Below are positions 8,019 to 17,232 of a stretch of DNA of 40,826 nucleotides, piece after piece. The position numbers were made by a program, and so were the translations under genes. A model generated the notes under the pieces. The model made no database searches, was not told where the DNA came from, and worked only from the letters and a program-made list of their open reading frames with translations. Each line of letters begins with the position of its first letter. Position 1 is the first letter of the stretch. Origin of the DNA: Myxococcales bacterium (lineage in GTDB: Bacteria > Myxococcota > UBA727 > GCA-2721815); the NCBI GenBank assembly GCA_002721815.1, contig PBLQ01000055.1, forward strand, positions 1 through 40,826, given 5' to 3'.

Positions 8019-8620
8019 ACTCCCAAATGTTTTTGCATCGCCTCGCACAGTGCCTGTGTGACTTCAGAGATGCTTCTGTCACCGTTCACCTCGATGGCGT
8101 TCTGCGAAGACGCCAGACGGGCGTATCTTTTTTCGAGTGACTGTTGCTTGGCCAAGTCATCGTAGACCTCTTCAACTCCACCTCGATCTTTCACCCTTTT
8201 GAACGCTGCCTCCGCACTGATGTTCACCCAAAACGTGAGATCCGGCTGGGGCGCATATTGATTGATTTGCGCCACCCATTCCTCGGGACAATCTTCGCCT
8301 TGATAGACCAAAGACGAAAGCACGTAGCGATCACTGATGACGAAATCACCCGCCCGAAGATGCGGCTCAATTTCAGCCTCCCAATGGTGCAGCCTATCGG
8401 CCGCAAAAAGCAGCGCCAACATCTCCCAATTGACCGCTTGCCCTTCTTTTTTCGCTAAAAATTCACGAATGGTCTTTCCAATCACACCCGTAGATGGCTG
8501 TCGCGTCAGATGAACTTTTTTGCCCTGCGATTCCAAATGAGCTTTCAAGTTCTCTGCCTGGGTGGTGGTTCCCGAACCATCGATCCCCTCTAAAACAATA
8601 AAGCGCCCTCTTTTTTCCAC
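8015..8620 (-). CDS. tmk: Thymidylate kinase with unusual P-loop
   Basis: This enzyme phosphorylates dTMP to dTDP. The 201-residue protein starts at GTG 8620 with AGGAG five bases upstream. The family order is intact: LEGIDGSG P-loop at about residues 10-17, LTRQPS in place of the usual TREPG, FAADRLHH, and ISDRYVLSSLVYQG with the DRY motif. The P-loop reads GSGTTTQ rather than GSGKTTQ, so the Walker A lysine is replaced by Thr. I believe related deltaproteobacterial enzymes share this, but could not check. It is followed by folP with an ATGA overlap. Confidence 0.92.
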   Translation of the reverse strand: MEKRGRFIVLEGIDGSGTTTQAENLKAHLESQGKKVHLTRQPSTGVIGKTIREFLAKKEGQAVNWEMLALLFAADRLHHWEAEIEPHLRAGDFVISDRYVLSSLVYQGEDCPEEWVAQINQYAPQPDLTFWVNISAEAAFKRVKDRGGVEEVYDDLAKQQSLEKRYARLASSQNAIEVNGDRSISEVTQALCEAMQKHLGV

Positions 8621-8628
8621 AACGTCTC

Positions 8629-10086
8629 CTAAGTCCGTCTGACTTCTTGTGCTTTAACCAAAACCGATTTGGCAGGTGGTTCCACGTCGCTGATGATTTT
8701 TCTCACCTTGTGCCCCTGCCCGCTGGTTCCGATGGCAGCCACCTCTTCGATCACGTATTGGACCATGCCATTAATATCATGTTGTTGTAAATACTGCTTA
8801 AAGTTATCTTCCAAGCGCGCAGCGACGGAGTTCCCATATGCATTAGATGCGGCGACAAAACGTATCTCGACCTTGGTGGCCGTGGGCTGATACACCTGAT
8901 ATTGGTTGAGCCCTGCCACGCCCAAAAATTGCAACTCGATGGGAATGGGTGAATGGGCCTGCCAATGTCCGTCTCGCCCACAAAAGTAGAGGGTATCATC
9001 TGTACGCCCCTGAACTTGGATTCTGGCAAAGGGTGATCCGCAAGGACACTTTCCCGAAACAAATCTCACACGGTCTTCTAAGGCATAACGAATAATGGGC
9101 TGACCATGGTTCAGCAGATTGGTCAACAAAACGCGGTGGGACCACTCACCCTTGGGAACGGGTTGATTGTTTTCATCCACACACTCAATGATGCAAGCGT
9201 CCTCGTTGACGTGCAGCATTTCTTCTGGGCAGGAGGTGGCCAAAGGGACGCACTCAGTGCAGGCATAGGTCTCTCTGAAAGCGGCCTTGGGAAAAGCTTC
9301 TTTGATTTTTTGTCTGCATCGCAGCGAGGCGTGCTCTGAGCCCATCGTGATCAATTCAGGCGCGATTTTAAGCTTGCCCTCGAGCTGGGCCTGAGCCAAC
9401 AGTCCCAATGTACTCGGGTAAGCGTGCAGCAAATGGGGCCTCAAACGATTCAAACGTTTTAGAATGACAGGCAATGGGTTTTGCACCGGAATTTGCTCAC
9501 TGCGCGCGGCCACACGAGCGGGACCTGGCACTTCTTGCCCCAACAACGCCGTCATGAAATGCCCCCCGGTCGCCACCACAAAAGCGGCTCTGAACTGCCG
9601 GTGTGGCCCAAAATGCAACAAGCCTTTTTGACGCAGCCAGGGCAACATCAATCGCGCAAAAATCACGCCTCTGGTTCGCCCCCAGCTGGCCTTATCATTC
9701 AGAAAAATGCCCAGCTCACCGGTGGTTCCCGATGTGGTCGCCACAAGATATTGGTCCCGAAACCAACGGCCCGCTTTGGATGCGTCATTGATCCAGGGAT
9801 GTAGGTGGGCCAAACTGACCCCAGCGCCAGTGGCAAAAAAGTCATCGAAGTTGTTCCGCAAATCCTGCTTGGTGACCACCGGGAAGTCTTCCAGTGCAGT
9901 ATGTGCGCCCAAGCCCCGCTCTTGGTAAAATGGGGTTTTGGAGGCCAGTTGAAGTACCTGAGCCAAGCGTTCATTGCGTACATCTTGGATGGCCACCGCG
10001 CCTTCCTTGACGCATTTTTCTGCCTCTGTGACAGCGTCTAAGAACGCAGAAAATTCTTCAGTTTTTTGAGACCACCATTTTCTCAC
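8629..10086 (-). CDS. PaaK-like phenylacetate-CoA ligase family protein
   Basis: A 485-residue adenylate-forming enzyme of the PaaK/CapK group, which activates carboxylic acids, typically aryl acids, to CoA thioesters or adenylates. The ATP loop ATTSGTTGELG is at about residues 116-126. A Cys-rich central region (CTECVPLATSC and KCPCGSPFARIQVQGRTDD) matches the zinc-binding and hinge part of this family. The N-terminal segment LASKTPFYQERG is also typical. It overlaps the lipoprotein gene before it by 4 bases and precedes tmk by 8. The substrate is unknown; the neighbouring acyl-CoA genes make a CoA ligase role plausible. Confidence 0.82.
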   Translation of the reverse strand: MRKWWSQKTEEFSAFLDAVTEAEKCVKEGAVAIQDVRNERLAQVLQLASKTPFYQERGLGAHTALEDFPVVTKQDLRNNFDDFFATGAGVSLAHLHPWINDASKAGRWFRDQYLVATTSGTTGELGIFLNDKASWGRTRGVIFARLMLPWLRQKGLLHFGPHRQFRAAFVVATGGHFMTALLGQEVPGPARVAARSEQIPVQNPLPVILKRLNRLRPHLLHAYPSTLGLLAQAQLEGKLKIAPELITMGSEHASLRCRQKIKEAFPKAAFRETYACTECVPLATSCPEEMLHVNEDACIIECVDENNQPVPKGEWSHRVLLTNLLNHGQPIIRYALEDRVRFVSGKCPCGSPFARIQVQGRTDDTLYFCGRDGHWQAHSPIPIELQFLGVAGLNQYQVYQPTATKVEIRFVAASNAYGNSVAARLEDNFKQYLQQHDINGMVQYVIEEVAAIGTSGQGHKVRKIISDVEPPAKSVLVKAQEVRRT

Positions 10087-10724
10087 GGTTGGGTCACCAG
10101 GGTTGCGGGATCTGCGATACTGTATTTGAGCAATTGGAATTGGGCGGTGCGCTTGGGCTCACTGGCTCCTTGAGGCTGGACGTATTGGGTCAATTGGATA
10201 ATCCCCACATAAGGCGCATAAATCCATTCCATTTTCATCTGTGCACTGGGTTGATTGGGCCCCGGCCGAATATCCACTTCACCTTGGATTTTCATACAAT
10301 GGTTAAAAATACCTGCGGGAACCGCGATGGTTAAATCCTTAGCCAATATTTTGTACCGTTCAACAACGGTTGCAGAACGCACAGCCATCCAATGGTGGCC
10401 CACGGCCAGTGGCATTTTCATGAGGTAGCGGTTCCCGTCGTGAACACCCGATGTTCGCATTTGGAAAATATCGCCCCGACTGTCTTTGAAGCGGTTCCCT
10501 GGAAGGTTTTCAACAATTGAAACCGTTTCGATATTGCTTTCGGCAGGAGCGGGTGAAATTTTATACGTCCAGCTGGAGCCAACGGTGACAGGAAAATACA
10601 CCTGTGATGATTGGGGTGGCGTTTCGTCGGGCGCCGTTTCCGTTGCGGTATGGGCACATGCCCCAACCCAAAATAGAAAACCCACTCCGAAGCCGATAAG
10701 CCACTTGCTATTTCTTTTTGCCAT
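10083..10724 (-). CDS. Lipoprotein of unknown function
   Basis: A 213-residue exported protein. The basic N-terminus (AKRNSKW), hydrophobic core and lipobox VGAC (lipidated Cys at about residue 23) mark a lipoprotein. The mature part begins with a Thr/Pro linker and continues with YFPVTVGSSWTYKI. That resembles small beta-rich lipoproteins in which a sequence like PLxxGNxWxY opens a lipocalin-like fold. ATG 10724 is preferred to the TTG one codon upstream. It overlaps the HEAT-like lipoprotein gene by 17 bases and the CoA ligase by 4, so it is part of the same operon. No specific role can be assigned. Confidence 0.75.
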   Translation of the reverse strand: MAKRNSKWLIGFGVGFLFWVGACAHTATETAPDETPPQSSQVYFPVTVGSSWTYKISPAPAESNIETVSIVENLPGNRFKDSRGDIFQMRTSGVHDGNRYLMKMPLAVGHHWMAVRSATVVERYKILAKDLTIAVPAGIFNHCMKIQGEVDIRPGPNQPSAQMKMEWIYAPYVGIIQLTQYVQPQGASEPKRTAQFQLLKYSIADPATLVTQP

Positions 10725-11634
10725 CAATTGATTTTCTTTCAGTGGTTTTTGCCATTGCTTGTTCTACGGAGAACAAAGCAGACCCCGCCGCATGACGAAC
10801 CGAAGCATCCTCATGACCGGTGGACATGGTGAACAACCATGCGGCTGCCAACCTGCCCCCCATGGCTTTCGCGGCCATAATGGCCTTTTTACGCACAGGA
10901 GAAGGCTTGCGTTCTGCATAATCAAAAACCGGGTTGAGCCCTTCAGGGTCGCCTATCAACGTCAATGCCGTCAATGCTTCTTGAGCCAATGCAGGATCTT
11001 TTCCAAGTAAAATTTCGCCCAATGCACCAGTGGCGGCTTTGGTTTTGCGTGCGCCCAATACACGAATGGCCATACGTTTCTTATCGCCTTTGAATGTTTC
11101 GCCTTCGTCGATGGGTTTCAACCAAGTTAACAAGGTTTCAGTGGATTCATGAACGGTATTGGCTGCAGTCTCCACTTGATTCAGACACTGTGCCAACGCG
11201 CTCTCAAAGGTATCTTTTGTGTCGTCACCGTCTTCGTAAGGAACGGCCGCATAACCATAAAAGTCGCCCATGCTCGGGTCCTTCGGGTTTTGCAACCTGG
11301 CGGTTAGAACCCACAGATGTTTTCCACCTTTTTGTTTGGGTTCCCGCAGGATGCCGTCCAAGCTCAACCTTAGAATGAAACCTTCCTGCGCATTGGGTAA
11401 CACCTGCCAAGCTTTCTTACCGTGAACATATTGGTTGGCCATCTCGCGCAAATCGTTCTTTGGTGCCTTGGGGAATCCCTTTTCAAAACCGGGGCTTAAG
11501 TCAATCAATAGTTTGCGAACTGTGACGTCCCGCGTTTCATGGTCAACGCATCCAACAACTGACACGCAAAACAGGGTGAACATGATCACGCAGCGTGCGC
11601 CCGTAAATATTGTTTTGCCGTGCATCTTGGGCAT
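10708..11634 (-). CDS. Lipoprotein with C-terminal HEAT-like repeats
   Basis: From ATG 11634 the product is 308 residues. The signal sequence ends in VVGC, with the lipidated Cys at about residue 29. The first half is a mixed domain (FILRLSLDGILREP, LWVLTARLQNP, DFYGYAAVPYED). The second half consists of paired helices of the HEAT type, such as MAIRVLGARKTKAATGALGE, QEALTALTLIGD and VRKKAIMAAKAMGG, which usually form a protein-binding solenoid. ATG 11625 is an alternative start. It begins 11 bases after the HMG-CoA lyase stop. Lipoproteins with HEAT repeats are common in myxobacteria-like genomes, but the partner is unknown. Confidence 0.75.
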   Translation of the reverse strand: MPKMHGKTIFTGARCVIMFTLFCVSVVGCVDHETRDVTVRKLLIDLSPGFEKGFPKAPKNDLREMANQYVHGKKAWQVLPNAQEGFILRLSLDGILREPKQKGGKHLWVLTARLQNPKDPSMGDFYGYAAVPYEDGDDTKDTFESALAQCLNQVETAANTVHESTETLLTWLKPIDEGETFKGDKKRMAIRVLGARKTKAATGALGEILLGKDPALAQEALTALTLIGDPEGLNPVFDYAERKPSPVRKKAIMAAKAMGGRLAAAWLFTMSTGHEDASVRHAAGSALFSVEQAMAKTTERKSIDGKKK

Positions 11635-11645
11635 GAGTAATCTTA

Positions 11646-12566
11646 CTAACACTTGCTGTCTTGTCGCTGCGCCATCATGGCCTGGAAAGCTTTCGAGGGT
11701 AAATCGCGCCCAAGAGCACTTTGGATCATTTCGGATGCGTTCACCAATACGTTTAAATCAACCCCAGTGTCGATACCCATGGACTCAAACATCCAAACCA
11801 CATCTTCGGTGGCCACATTTCCAGACGCCCCTGGGGCATAAGGACAACCGCCCAAGCCTCCCGCAGCACTGTCGAATGAACGAACACCTTCTTGATACGC
11901 TGCCAACATATTCGCCAAGGCCGTCCCACGGGTATCGTGTAAGTGCATGGCCAAACGGTTCACAGGAACGCTTTCTTTGAGAGCCCGTACCAGCTCATGG
12001 GTTTGTTTGGGATTGCCCACCCCGATGGTATCACCAATGCTTAGTTCGTATGCCCCGAGTTCAAGCAGTTTCTCGGCCACTGCAACTACAGCGGGAACAG
12101 CGATGGGGCCTTCGTAAGGGCAACCAAAAGCGCACGACACGTACGCACGAAAGGGAACGCCCAAGTCTATGGCGCGTTCGGCCACTGGCCGGTAGCGCTC
12201 CAAAGCATCTGAGGTACTCGCGTTAATGTTCTTTTGGTTGTGGGTGTCACTGACGGACAAAACCAAAGACACCTCGTGCACACCCGCCTCTATGGCCCTT
12301 TCGAACCCCACCATATTGGGAACCAGGGCGGCATAGCTCACAGACTCCGACTTGTTCAAAGAGGCGATAACCTCTTGGCTGTGCGCCATACTTGGAATCC
12401 ACTTTGGATGCACCAATGCCCCGGCCTCGATCCGCTTCAGTCCCGCTGTTTTTAGCAGGGTAATGAACTGGGTCTTATCAGCCACTGACACTTGGGTGGA
12501 TTCGTTCTGAAGCCCATCTCTGGGCCCCACCTCCATCAGACGCAACTGTTCACCATCTAATTCCAT
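11646..12566 (-). CDS. mvaB: Hydroxymethylglutaryl-CoA lyase
   Basis: This enzyme cleaves 3-hydroxy-3-methylglutaryl-CoA to acetyl-CoA and acetoacetate, the last step of leucine breakdown. The 306-residue TIM-barrel protein has EVGPRDGLQNE at residues 12-22, the HLHDTRGTALAN metal-binding stretch and the signature GGLGGCPYAPGASGNVATED with the catalytic Cys. Its position downstream of a thiolase, dehydrogenase, hydratase and acyl-CoA dehydrogenase set on the same strand fits a short-chain or branched-chain acyl-CoA pathway. The acetoacetate formed would feed the thiolase after CoA activation. Confidence 0.93.
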   Translation of the reverse strand: MELDGEQLRLMEVGPRDGLQNESTQVSVADKTQFITLLKTAGLKRIEAGALVHPKWIPSMAHSQEVIASLNKSESVSYAALVPNMVGFERAIEAGVHEVSLVLSVSDTHNQKNINASTSDALERYRPVAERAIDLGVPFRAYVSCAFGCPYEGPIAVPAVVAVAEKLLELGAYELSIGDTIGVGNPKQTHELVRALKESVPVNRLAMHLHDTRGTALANMLAAYQEGVRSFDSAAGGLGGCPYAPGASGNVATEDVVWMFESMGIDTGVDLNVLVNASEMIQSALGRDLPSKAFQAMMAQRQDSKC

Positions 12567-12657
12567 TGCTTCGGGCTATCCTCAATCATTAATACAAACA
12601 CAAACCACTCTGGTTCTATCACAGGCCCCAGCAGAGATCAGCCACGAAAAGAGGCTT

Positions 12658-13254
12658 TTATTCGCCCTTTTTGACCCGCGAAAGCTCCACTAACACGTTG
12701 ATTTTTATGGGGCCTTCAATTTTCACGAAGGGGTGCCCCGGCTTCGGAATGCCCAATGAGGTCAGGTTCGCTTCATGGTTGATGCGCAAAACACCACCTT
12801 TGTGATTGCCCTTCCATTGGTATGGAATTTCCACATAAGCGCCCTTTCGGACTGGGTCCATAAAACCCTTGATGCGTGGATCCCCCACCGGTTGACCATC
12901 TGCGCCCCATTTAGGAGCGATTCGATCAAGGGAATAAAGATAGAAGTCTCCCAAATGTGGTTTGAGAATTTGGCTCACCACATATTGGTCTCTTAAAGGA
13001 TCACCACTTTGGAAGCTTTTAGGATCCAAGACCAAGCGAAACTTAAATGGGTTCCATCCATCTGGACCACGCAGTTCCACTTTCTTTATTTTTAGGCTGC
13101 CTTCGATGAGGCCCGCAGATGTGGGCAACGCAAATTTCAAAACGCCAGCGTCTTTCATTTGGTACCGGGTCACCGCGGAGGCCTCATTCGACAATGCTGC
13201 CAACAACAAAAACGCTACCGTATACCATACAGGATGAAACCTTCGATATTTCAC
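12658..13254 (-). CDS. Exported protein, faintly YceI-like
   Basis: A 198-residue protein with a signal peptide ending ASA (about residue 27). The mature part is beta-rich, and a central segment (FRLVLDPKSFQSGDPLRDQYV) recalls YceI-type lipid-binding barrels (SLDTGDxLRDxHL). The resemblance is faint and the family is not assigned. Translation starts at GTG 13254, whose GTGA overlaps the TGA stop of the gene before it, with AAGGA six bases upstream. The two genes are therefore translationally coupled and probably work together. Confidence 0.6.
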   Translation of the reverse strand: MKYRRFHPVWYTVAFLLLAALSNEASAVTRYQMKDAGVLKFALPTSAGLIEGSLKIKKVELRGPDGWNPFKFRLVLDPKSFQSGDPLRDQYVVSQILKPHLGDFYLYSLDRIAPKWGADGQPVGDPRIKGFMDPVRKGAYVEIPYQWKGNHKGGVLRINHEANLTSLGIPKPGHPFVKIEGPIKINVLVELSRVKKGE

Positions 13255-14093
13255 TTCGAATCCTTTTGGGCAGGCTCAATTACCTTCACCTTTGGCAAAT
13301 CCACTCCCGCTTTGACCGTAGGTATTTTCTTTAAAGGCACCAACATCTCTTTGGGGCCCGCCACGTCCATTTGGGACATTTTCAAATCTTGGATAAACAT
13401 TGAACCATCCAGTTCATTTTTTAGCTCTAGCACTTCACGCTCAACATCCCATTTCAGCTGGGTGGGCGTTCGAGACCAGTCAGCATGTTGTGTCATGCGC
13501 TTGAGATGATGGTATCGGGTGGTTTTTTCGGCCTCTGGTTCCGACCACAAAACGTCTCGCAGGCAAGGTGGTGGATCAGGTTGCGTGGCCCACCGCTGGT
13601 AATCCTCCACAGATTGCGGAAGCGGCCCCGCTACGGTGATCGTGTGATGCGCTAATTTTTGGTAAGGCAAACCTAAATGATAGGCACATACACGAACCGA
13701 CCGATTCGCCAAACGATGTGAATGCTCCAAAAGTCCGTTATAAAAAGAAACCGCCTCCAACAATGCTTGTTTATGTGGCGACAGTTCAACTCGATACAAA
13801 CGCACTTCACTCTCTAAACGAAGGGCAAAGGCAATGCGACGAATTTGTGCCAACGGATGGGGCGCCCCTTTTCCCTTCACGCCAGCCAGATGGTCCAGGG
13901 GATGATTGGTACGGGTATAATCCACACCGGCAATACCAAACAGACTGCTAGACACCAAAGACAAATCAACGGTGTCTTTGAATCGAGGCGTTTGCACATT
14001 TGCAGTCGTCGCCGCTTGTAACGCAGACGCCAAAAAAAATATCCCAATGGTGGCGCCCAAAGCGAAGGCCCTCGATCGATCAATCAATTTCAA
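13251..14093 (-). CDS. Exported protein of unknown function
   Basis: No known family was recognised. The frame is open from ATG 14150, but that start would overlap the end of the acyl-CoA dehydrogenase gene by 71 bases and lacks a Shine-Dalgarno. TTG at 14093 or 14087 gives a textbook signal peptide (KLIDRSRAFALGATIGIFFLASALQA) and only a short overlap, so 14093 is used here as a judgement. The mature part is about 250 residues, with a helical middle (LLEAVSFYNGLLEHSHRLANRSV), a Pro-rich loop with one Cys, and a basic C-terminus. It is coupled to the next exported protein through a GTGA overlap. Confidence 0.6.
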   Translation of the reverse strand: MKLIDRSRAFALGATIGIFFLASALQAATTANVQTPRFKDTVDLSLVSSSLFGIAGVDYTRTNHPLDHLAGVKGKGAPHPLAQIRRIAFALRLESEVRLYRVELSPHKQALLEAVSFYNGLLEHSHRLANRSVRVCAYHLGLPYQKLAHHTITVAGPLPQSVEDYQRWATQPDPPPCLRDVLWSEPEAEKTTRYHHLKRMTQHADWSRTPTQLKWDVEREVLELKNELDGSMFIQDLKMSQMDVAGPKEMLVPLKKIPTVKAGVDLPKVKVIEPAQKDSK

Positions 14094-15243
14094 AAGCCCG
14101 TATGACTTCCCGTGCAATGACAATGCGCTGCACTTCACTGGTTCCCTCATAAATCCGAGTCACACGCGCATCGCGATAATAACGCTCGATGGGGAAATCT
14201 TCCACGAATCCATAGCCGCCGTGAAGCTGCAGCATGCGGTCCACGATCCTATTGCAAGACTCTGAGGCGAATAATTTGGCCATGCTGGAAGCCTGAGCAG
14301 AACGCCCAGTGCTGTCCCTTAGGATGGCTGCCTTCAGGGTCAGCATCCAGGCTTGATCCAATTCGGCACGGGAGTCAGCAATGGCGATTTGCGAGGCCTG
14401 AAAATCAGCCACCCGTTTTTTGAACACTTGACGATCAATGGCGTACTGGACCCCTTCTTTCATCGCCGCCTCGGCGATACCCAGACATTGGGCCGCAATA
14501 CCAATTCGTCCGCCGTCGAGGTTTGCAAGGGCAATGCCGTAACCGCCGCCCCGCTCACCAATGAGCTGATCACGGTGAACACGACAGTTTTCGAAGATCA
14601 ACGGGACCGTGTTGGATGCGCGCAATCCCATCTTTCGTTCTTCAGGTCCAATGATGAGACCGGCCGTGTCTTTTTCAACCCCGAAACAACTGATGCCCCT
14701 CGACCCTTTATCCGGATCGGTCACCGCAAACACCAAATGAATGCCTGCATAGGTCCCATTGGTAATCCATTGTTTACTGCCATTCAAAACGAAATAATCT
14801 CCGTCTTAGGTGGCCGTGGTTTTCAAAGCCGCTGCATCAGATCCGCAATGTGGCTCGCTCAGACAAAAGGAACCCGCGCCCAAACGCCCTTGAACCAAAG
14901 GATCCAACCATCGTTCTTTTTGAGATGCGTTCCCAAACTGGTTCAACACATTCGCTGCCAAATTACACACCGCCACGGTCACTGAGGTAGACGCACAAGA
15001 TTCAGCCAATGCTTGCAAAGCCAGGACGTAGCTCAGTGTGTCCGCCTCTGCGCCGCCGTGGTCCATGGGGACACAAATCCCCATGAGACCCAGCTCACCC
15101 AGTTGAGCCAGCACTTCTTCGGGAAACGTCTTTTCTACATCCCATTTTTCAGCGTTGGGTTTCAGCCTATCCTGACCGAATTGCTTCGCCGTTTCGTAAA
15201 TGAGATTTTGTTCTTCTGTGAGTGAGACGCCATATTTTAACAT
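14080..15243 (-). pseudogene. Acyl-CoA dehydrogenase interrupted by an in-frame TAA
   Basis: The frame runs in one phase from ATG 15243 to the stop at 14080 (388 codons, normal family length) but carries a TAA at 14806-14808. The upstream part ends LSEPHCGSDAAALKTTAT. The downstream part resumes DGDYFVLNGSKQWITNG, exactly as an intact family member would read across this loop. The later part has the FAD/CoA-binding and catalytic regions, ending with IYEGTSEVQRIV, which carries the catalytic Glu. A single base change from AAA, CAA or GAA would explain the stop. It is either a recent nonsense mutation or a sequence error. ATG 15243 has GAGGG upstream and lies 13 bases after the preceding acyl-CoA dehydrogenase gene. 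Confidence 0.85.
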
Positions 15244-15256
15244 TTTATTCCCTCGC

Positions 15257-16402
15257 CTATGCGAATTCTTTGATCACGTTACTGGCAATCACAATTCTTT
15301 GGATTTCACTGGTACCTTCATAGATTTCAGTGATGCGTGCATCTCGGTAATGACGCTCCACAGGATATTCGGTGACGTAGCCATTGCCCCCAAAAATCTG
15401 GATGGCCTGATGGGTGACAAAAGTGGAGGTCTCAGAAGCGACTAACTTGGCCATAGCAGCCTCCTTGGTATAACGTTCACCCGCGTCTTTGAGCATCGCT
15501 GCCCGCCAGGTTAAGAGTCGGGCTCCCTCGATGCGAGTGGCCATGTCGGCCAACTTAAATTGAATCGTCTGCAAGTTAGAAATAGGTCCGCCAAATGCTT
15601 TTCGCTCTTGGCTGTATGCGATGGCAGCCTCAAAAGCGGCCTGGGCAATTCCCAAAGCCTGAGCGGCAATCCCAATGCGCCCCCCATCCAAAGTCATCAT
15701 GGCAATCTTGAAACCCTCTCCTGGCTCACCCAAAAGGTTATCGCTTGGGATGCGGCAATCTTCAAAAATCAGATTGCAGGTGGACGAGGCCCTGATACCT
15801 AACTTGTCTTCTTTTTTTCCTAAAGACAGCCCCGACGTGGGCATGGGTACTAAAAATGCAGAAATGCCGCGGTGTTTTTGACTCTTATCGGTGGTTGCAA
15901 ACACGATGGTGGCATCAGCTTCATACCCATTGGTAATCCAAGACTTGGTGCCATTGATGACCCATTCATCACCATCACGGACGGCGGTGGTGCTCGCGGC
16001 ACCTGCGTCAGAGCCATTGCCGGGCTCCGTCAATGCAAAACAACCCAGTTTCTCACCGGTGGCGAATGGTTTGAGAAAGTTTTCTTTTTGCGCATCAGTG
16101 GCTTTTTTGGAGACTGGGTCACAATAAAGGGAGTTATTGACGCTCATGACCACACCTACAGAGGCACAACCACGACTAATTTCTTCCATGGCAACGGCAT
16201 AGGCCAGATTGTCCAAACCACTTCCACCCCATCGCTCTTCGACGGCAACGGACATCAGACCAAGTTCGGCTAACTTCTTGACTTGGTTTTCGGGAAAAAG
16301 ATGTTTTTGGTCAAACTCGCCAGCCAACGGCGCCAGCTCTTTATCGGCAAAATCCCGACAGGTTTCACGCAACATCTCATGGGTTTCAGACAACTGATAC
16401 AT
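15257..16402 (-). CDS. Short-chain (butyryl-type) acyl-CoA dehydrogenase
   Basis: This FAD enzyme forms the alpha-beta double bond of short acyl-CoAs and passes electrons to electron-transfer flavoprotein. The 381-residue protein has the features of the SCAD/butyryl-CoA dehydrogenase group: [76 protein letters not shown] and [15 protein letters not shown] with the catalytic Glu. The gene sits 17 bases after the hydratase gene and precedes a second, interrupted paralogue. Given the flanking thiolase, dehydrogenase and hydratase, it completes a four-step C4 acyl-CoA cycle. The direction (oxidation or butyryl-CoA synthesis) is not fixed by sequence. Confidence 0.93.
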   Translation of the reverse strand: MYQLSETHEMLRETCRDFADKELAPLAGEFDQKHLFPENQVKKLAELGLMSVAVEERWGGSGLDNLAYAVAMEEISRGCASVGVVMSVNNSLYCDPVSKKATDAQKENFLKPFATGEKLGCFALTEPGNGSDAGAASTTAVRDGDEWVINGTKSWITNGYEADATIVFATTDKSQKHRGISAFLVPMPTSGLSLGKKEDKLGIRASSTCNLIFEDCRIPSDNLLGEPGEGFKIAMMTLDGGRIGIAAQALGIAQAAFEAAIAYSQERKAFGGPISNLQTIQFKLADMATRIEGARLLTWRAAMLKDAGERYTKEAAMAKLVASETSTFVTHQAIQIFGGNGYVTEYPVERHYRDARITEIYEGTSEIQRIVIASNVIKEFA

Positions 16403-16419
16403 TCACTTTACTCCATTCA

Positions 16420-17211
16420 TTATCGGCCTTCGAAGTTTGGCTTTCGTTTTTCCATAAATGCTTCGATGCCAATCTGACGGTCGCGAGAGCCGAAGACCAA
16501 ACCAAAGGCACGGGACTCCATGGCATTGGCGGTTCGCAAGTCGGCATCCGCCCCTTCAACCAACAAACGTTTACACAAGGAAATGGCATAAGGCCCTCGC
16601 TTGGCGATCTTCTCTGCCAATGCGGTGGCCGCTTCGACCACTTCGCCTTCGGGTACCACTTCGTTAACCAAACCAGTATCTCGGGCCTTTTGGGCCGAAA
16701 GTTTGGCTGCAGAGAAGATGAGCTCTTTGGCCCGAGCGATTCCCACGCGGCGGCACAAACGGCCGATGCCACCAAACCCAGGAATCAGTCCTAAGTCGGT
16801 CTCCACCAAGCCCAGTAGCGCATTATCACTGGCGTAAATAAAATCGCATGCCAGTGCTAACTCTAAGCCACCCCCCAACGCAAAACCGTTAACTGCGGCA
16901 ATGACCGGAATGGGCAATTCGGAAAACTTGTCCAGAATTTGATGCCCCAGCTGGGAAAAGTGTTCGGCCTCTAGCGGTGTGTAGCTTTTCATTTCTTTAA
17001 TATCCGCACCCGCGACAAAACTTTCTCGCCCTTCGCCTTTGGCACCGGTCAAAATAACACACCGAATTGACGGTGTGTTTTTCACATCGTCAAATGCCGC
17101 GCTTAACTCTTGCATGGTTTGTTGGTTGAGCGCATTGAGCACTTCTGGGCGATTAATGGTGATGATGCGAACCAGGCCGCGATCAGATACAATTAAATTT
17201 TCGTATGCCAT
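16420..17211 (-). CDS. Enoyl-CoA hydratase (crotonase type)
   Basis: A 263-residue crotonase-fold enzyme that hydrates 2-enoyl-CoA to 3-hydroxyacyl-CoA. The oxyanion-hole region GADIKEM and the segments AAVNGFALGGGLELALACD and GLVETDLGLIPGFGGIGRLCRRVG are present. Both Glu residues used for catalysis in hydratases are kept, in GGGLELA and LVETDLG, so hydratase activity is preferred over an isomerase. It lies between the hydroxyacyl-CoA dehydrogenase (21 bases away) and the acyl-CoA dehydrogenase (17 bases away). Confidence 0.93.
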   Translation of the reverse strand: MAYENLIVSDRGLVRIITINRPEVLNALNQQTMQELSAAFDDVKNTPSIRCVILTGAKGEGRESFVAGADIKEMKSYTPLEAEHFSQLGHQILDKFSELPIPVIAAVNGFALGGGLELALACDFIYASDNALLGLVETDLGLIPGFGGIGRLCRRVGIARAKELIFSAAKLSAQKARDTGLVNEVVPEGEVVEAATALAEKIAKRGPYAISLCKRLLVEGADADLRTANAMESRAFGLVFGSRDRQIGIEAFMEKRKPNFEGR

Positions 17212-17232
17212 GTTTTTTCCTTATAAAAACAT

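Noticed and set aside
14806-14808. TAA in the acyl-CoA dehydrogenase as a recoded codon like the UGA at 38773
   Set aside because: UAA is not used for selenocysteine or pyrrolysine, no conserved Cys is expected at this loop position, and no SECIS-like hairpin was seen after it.
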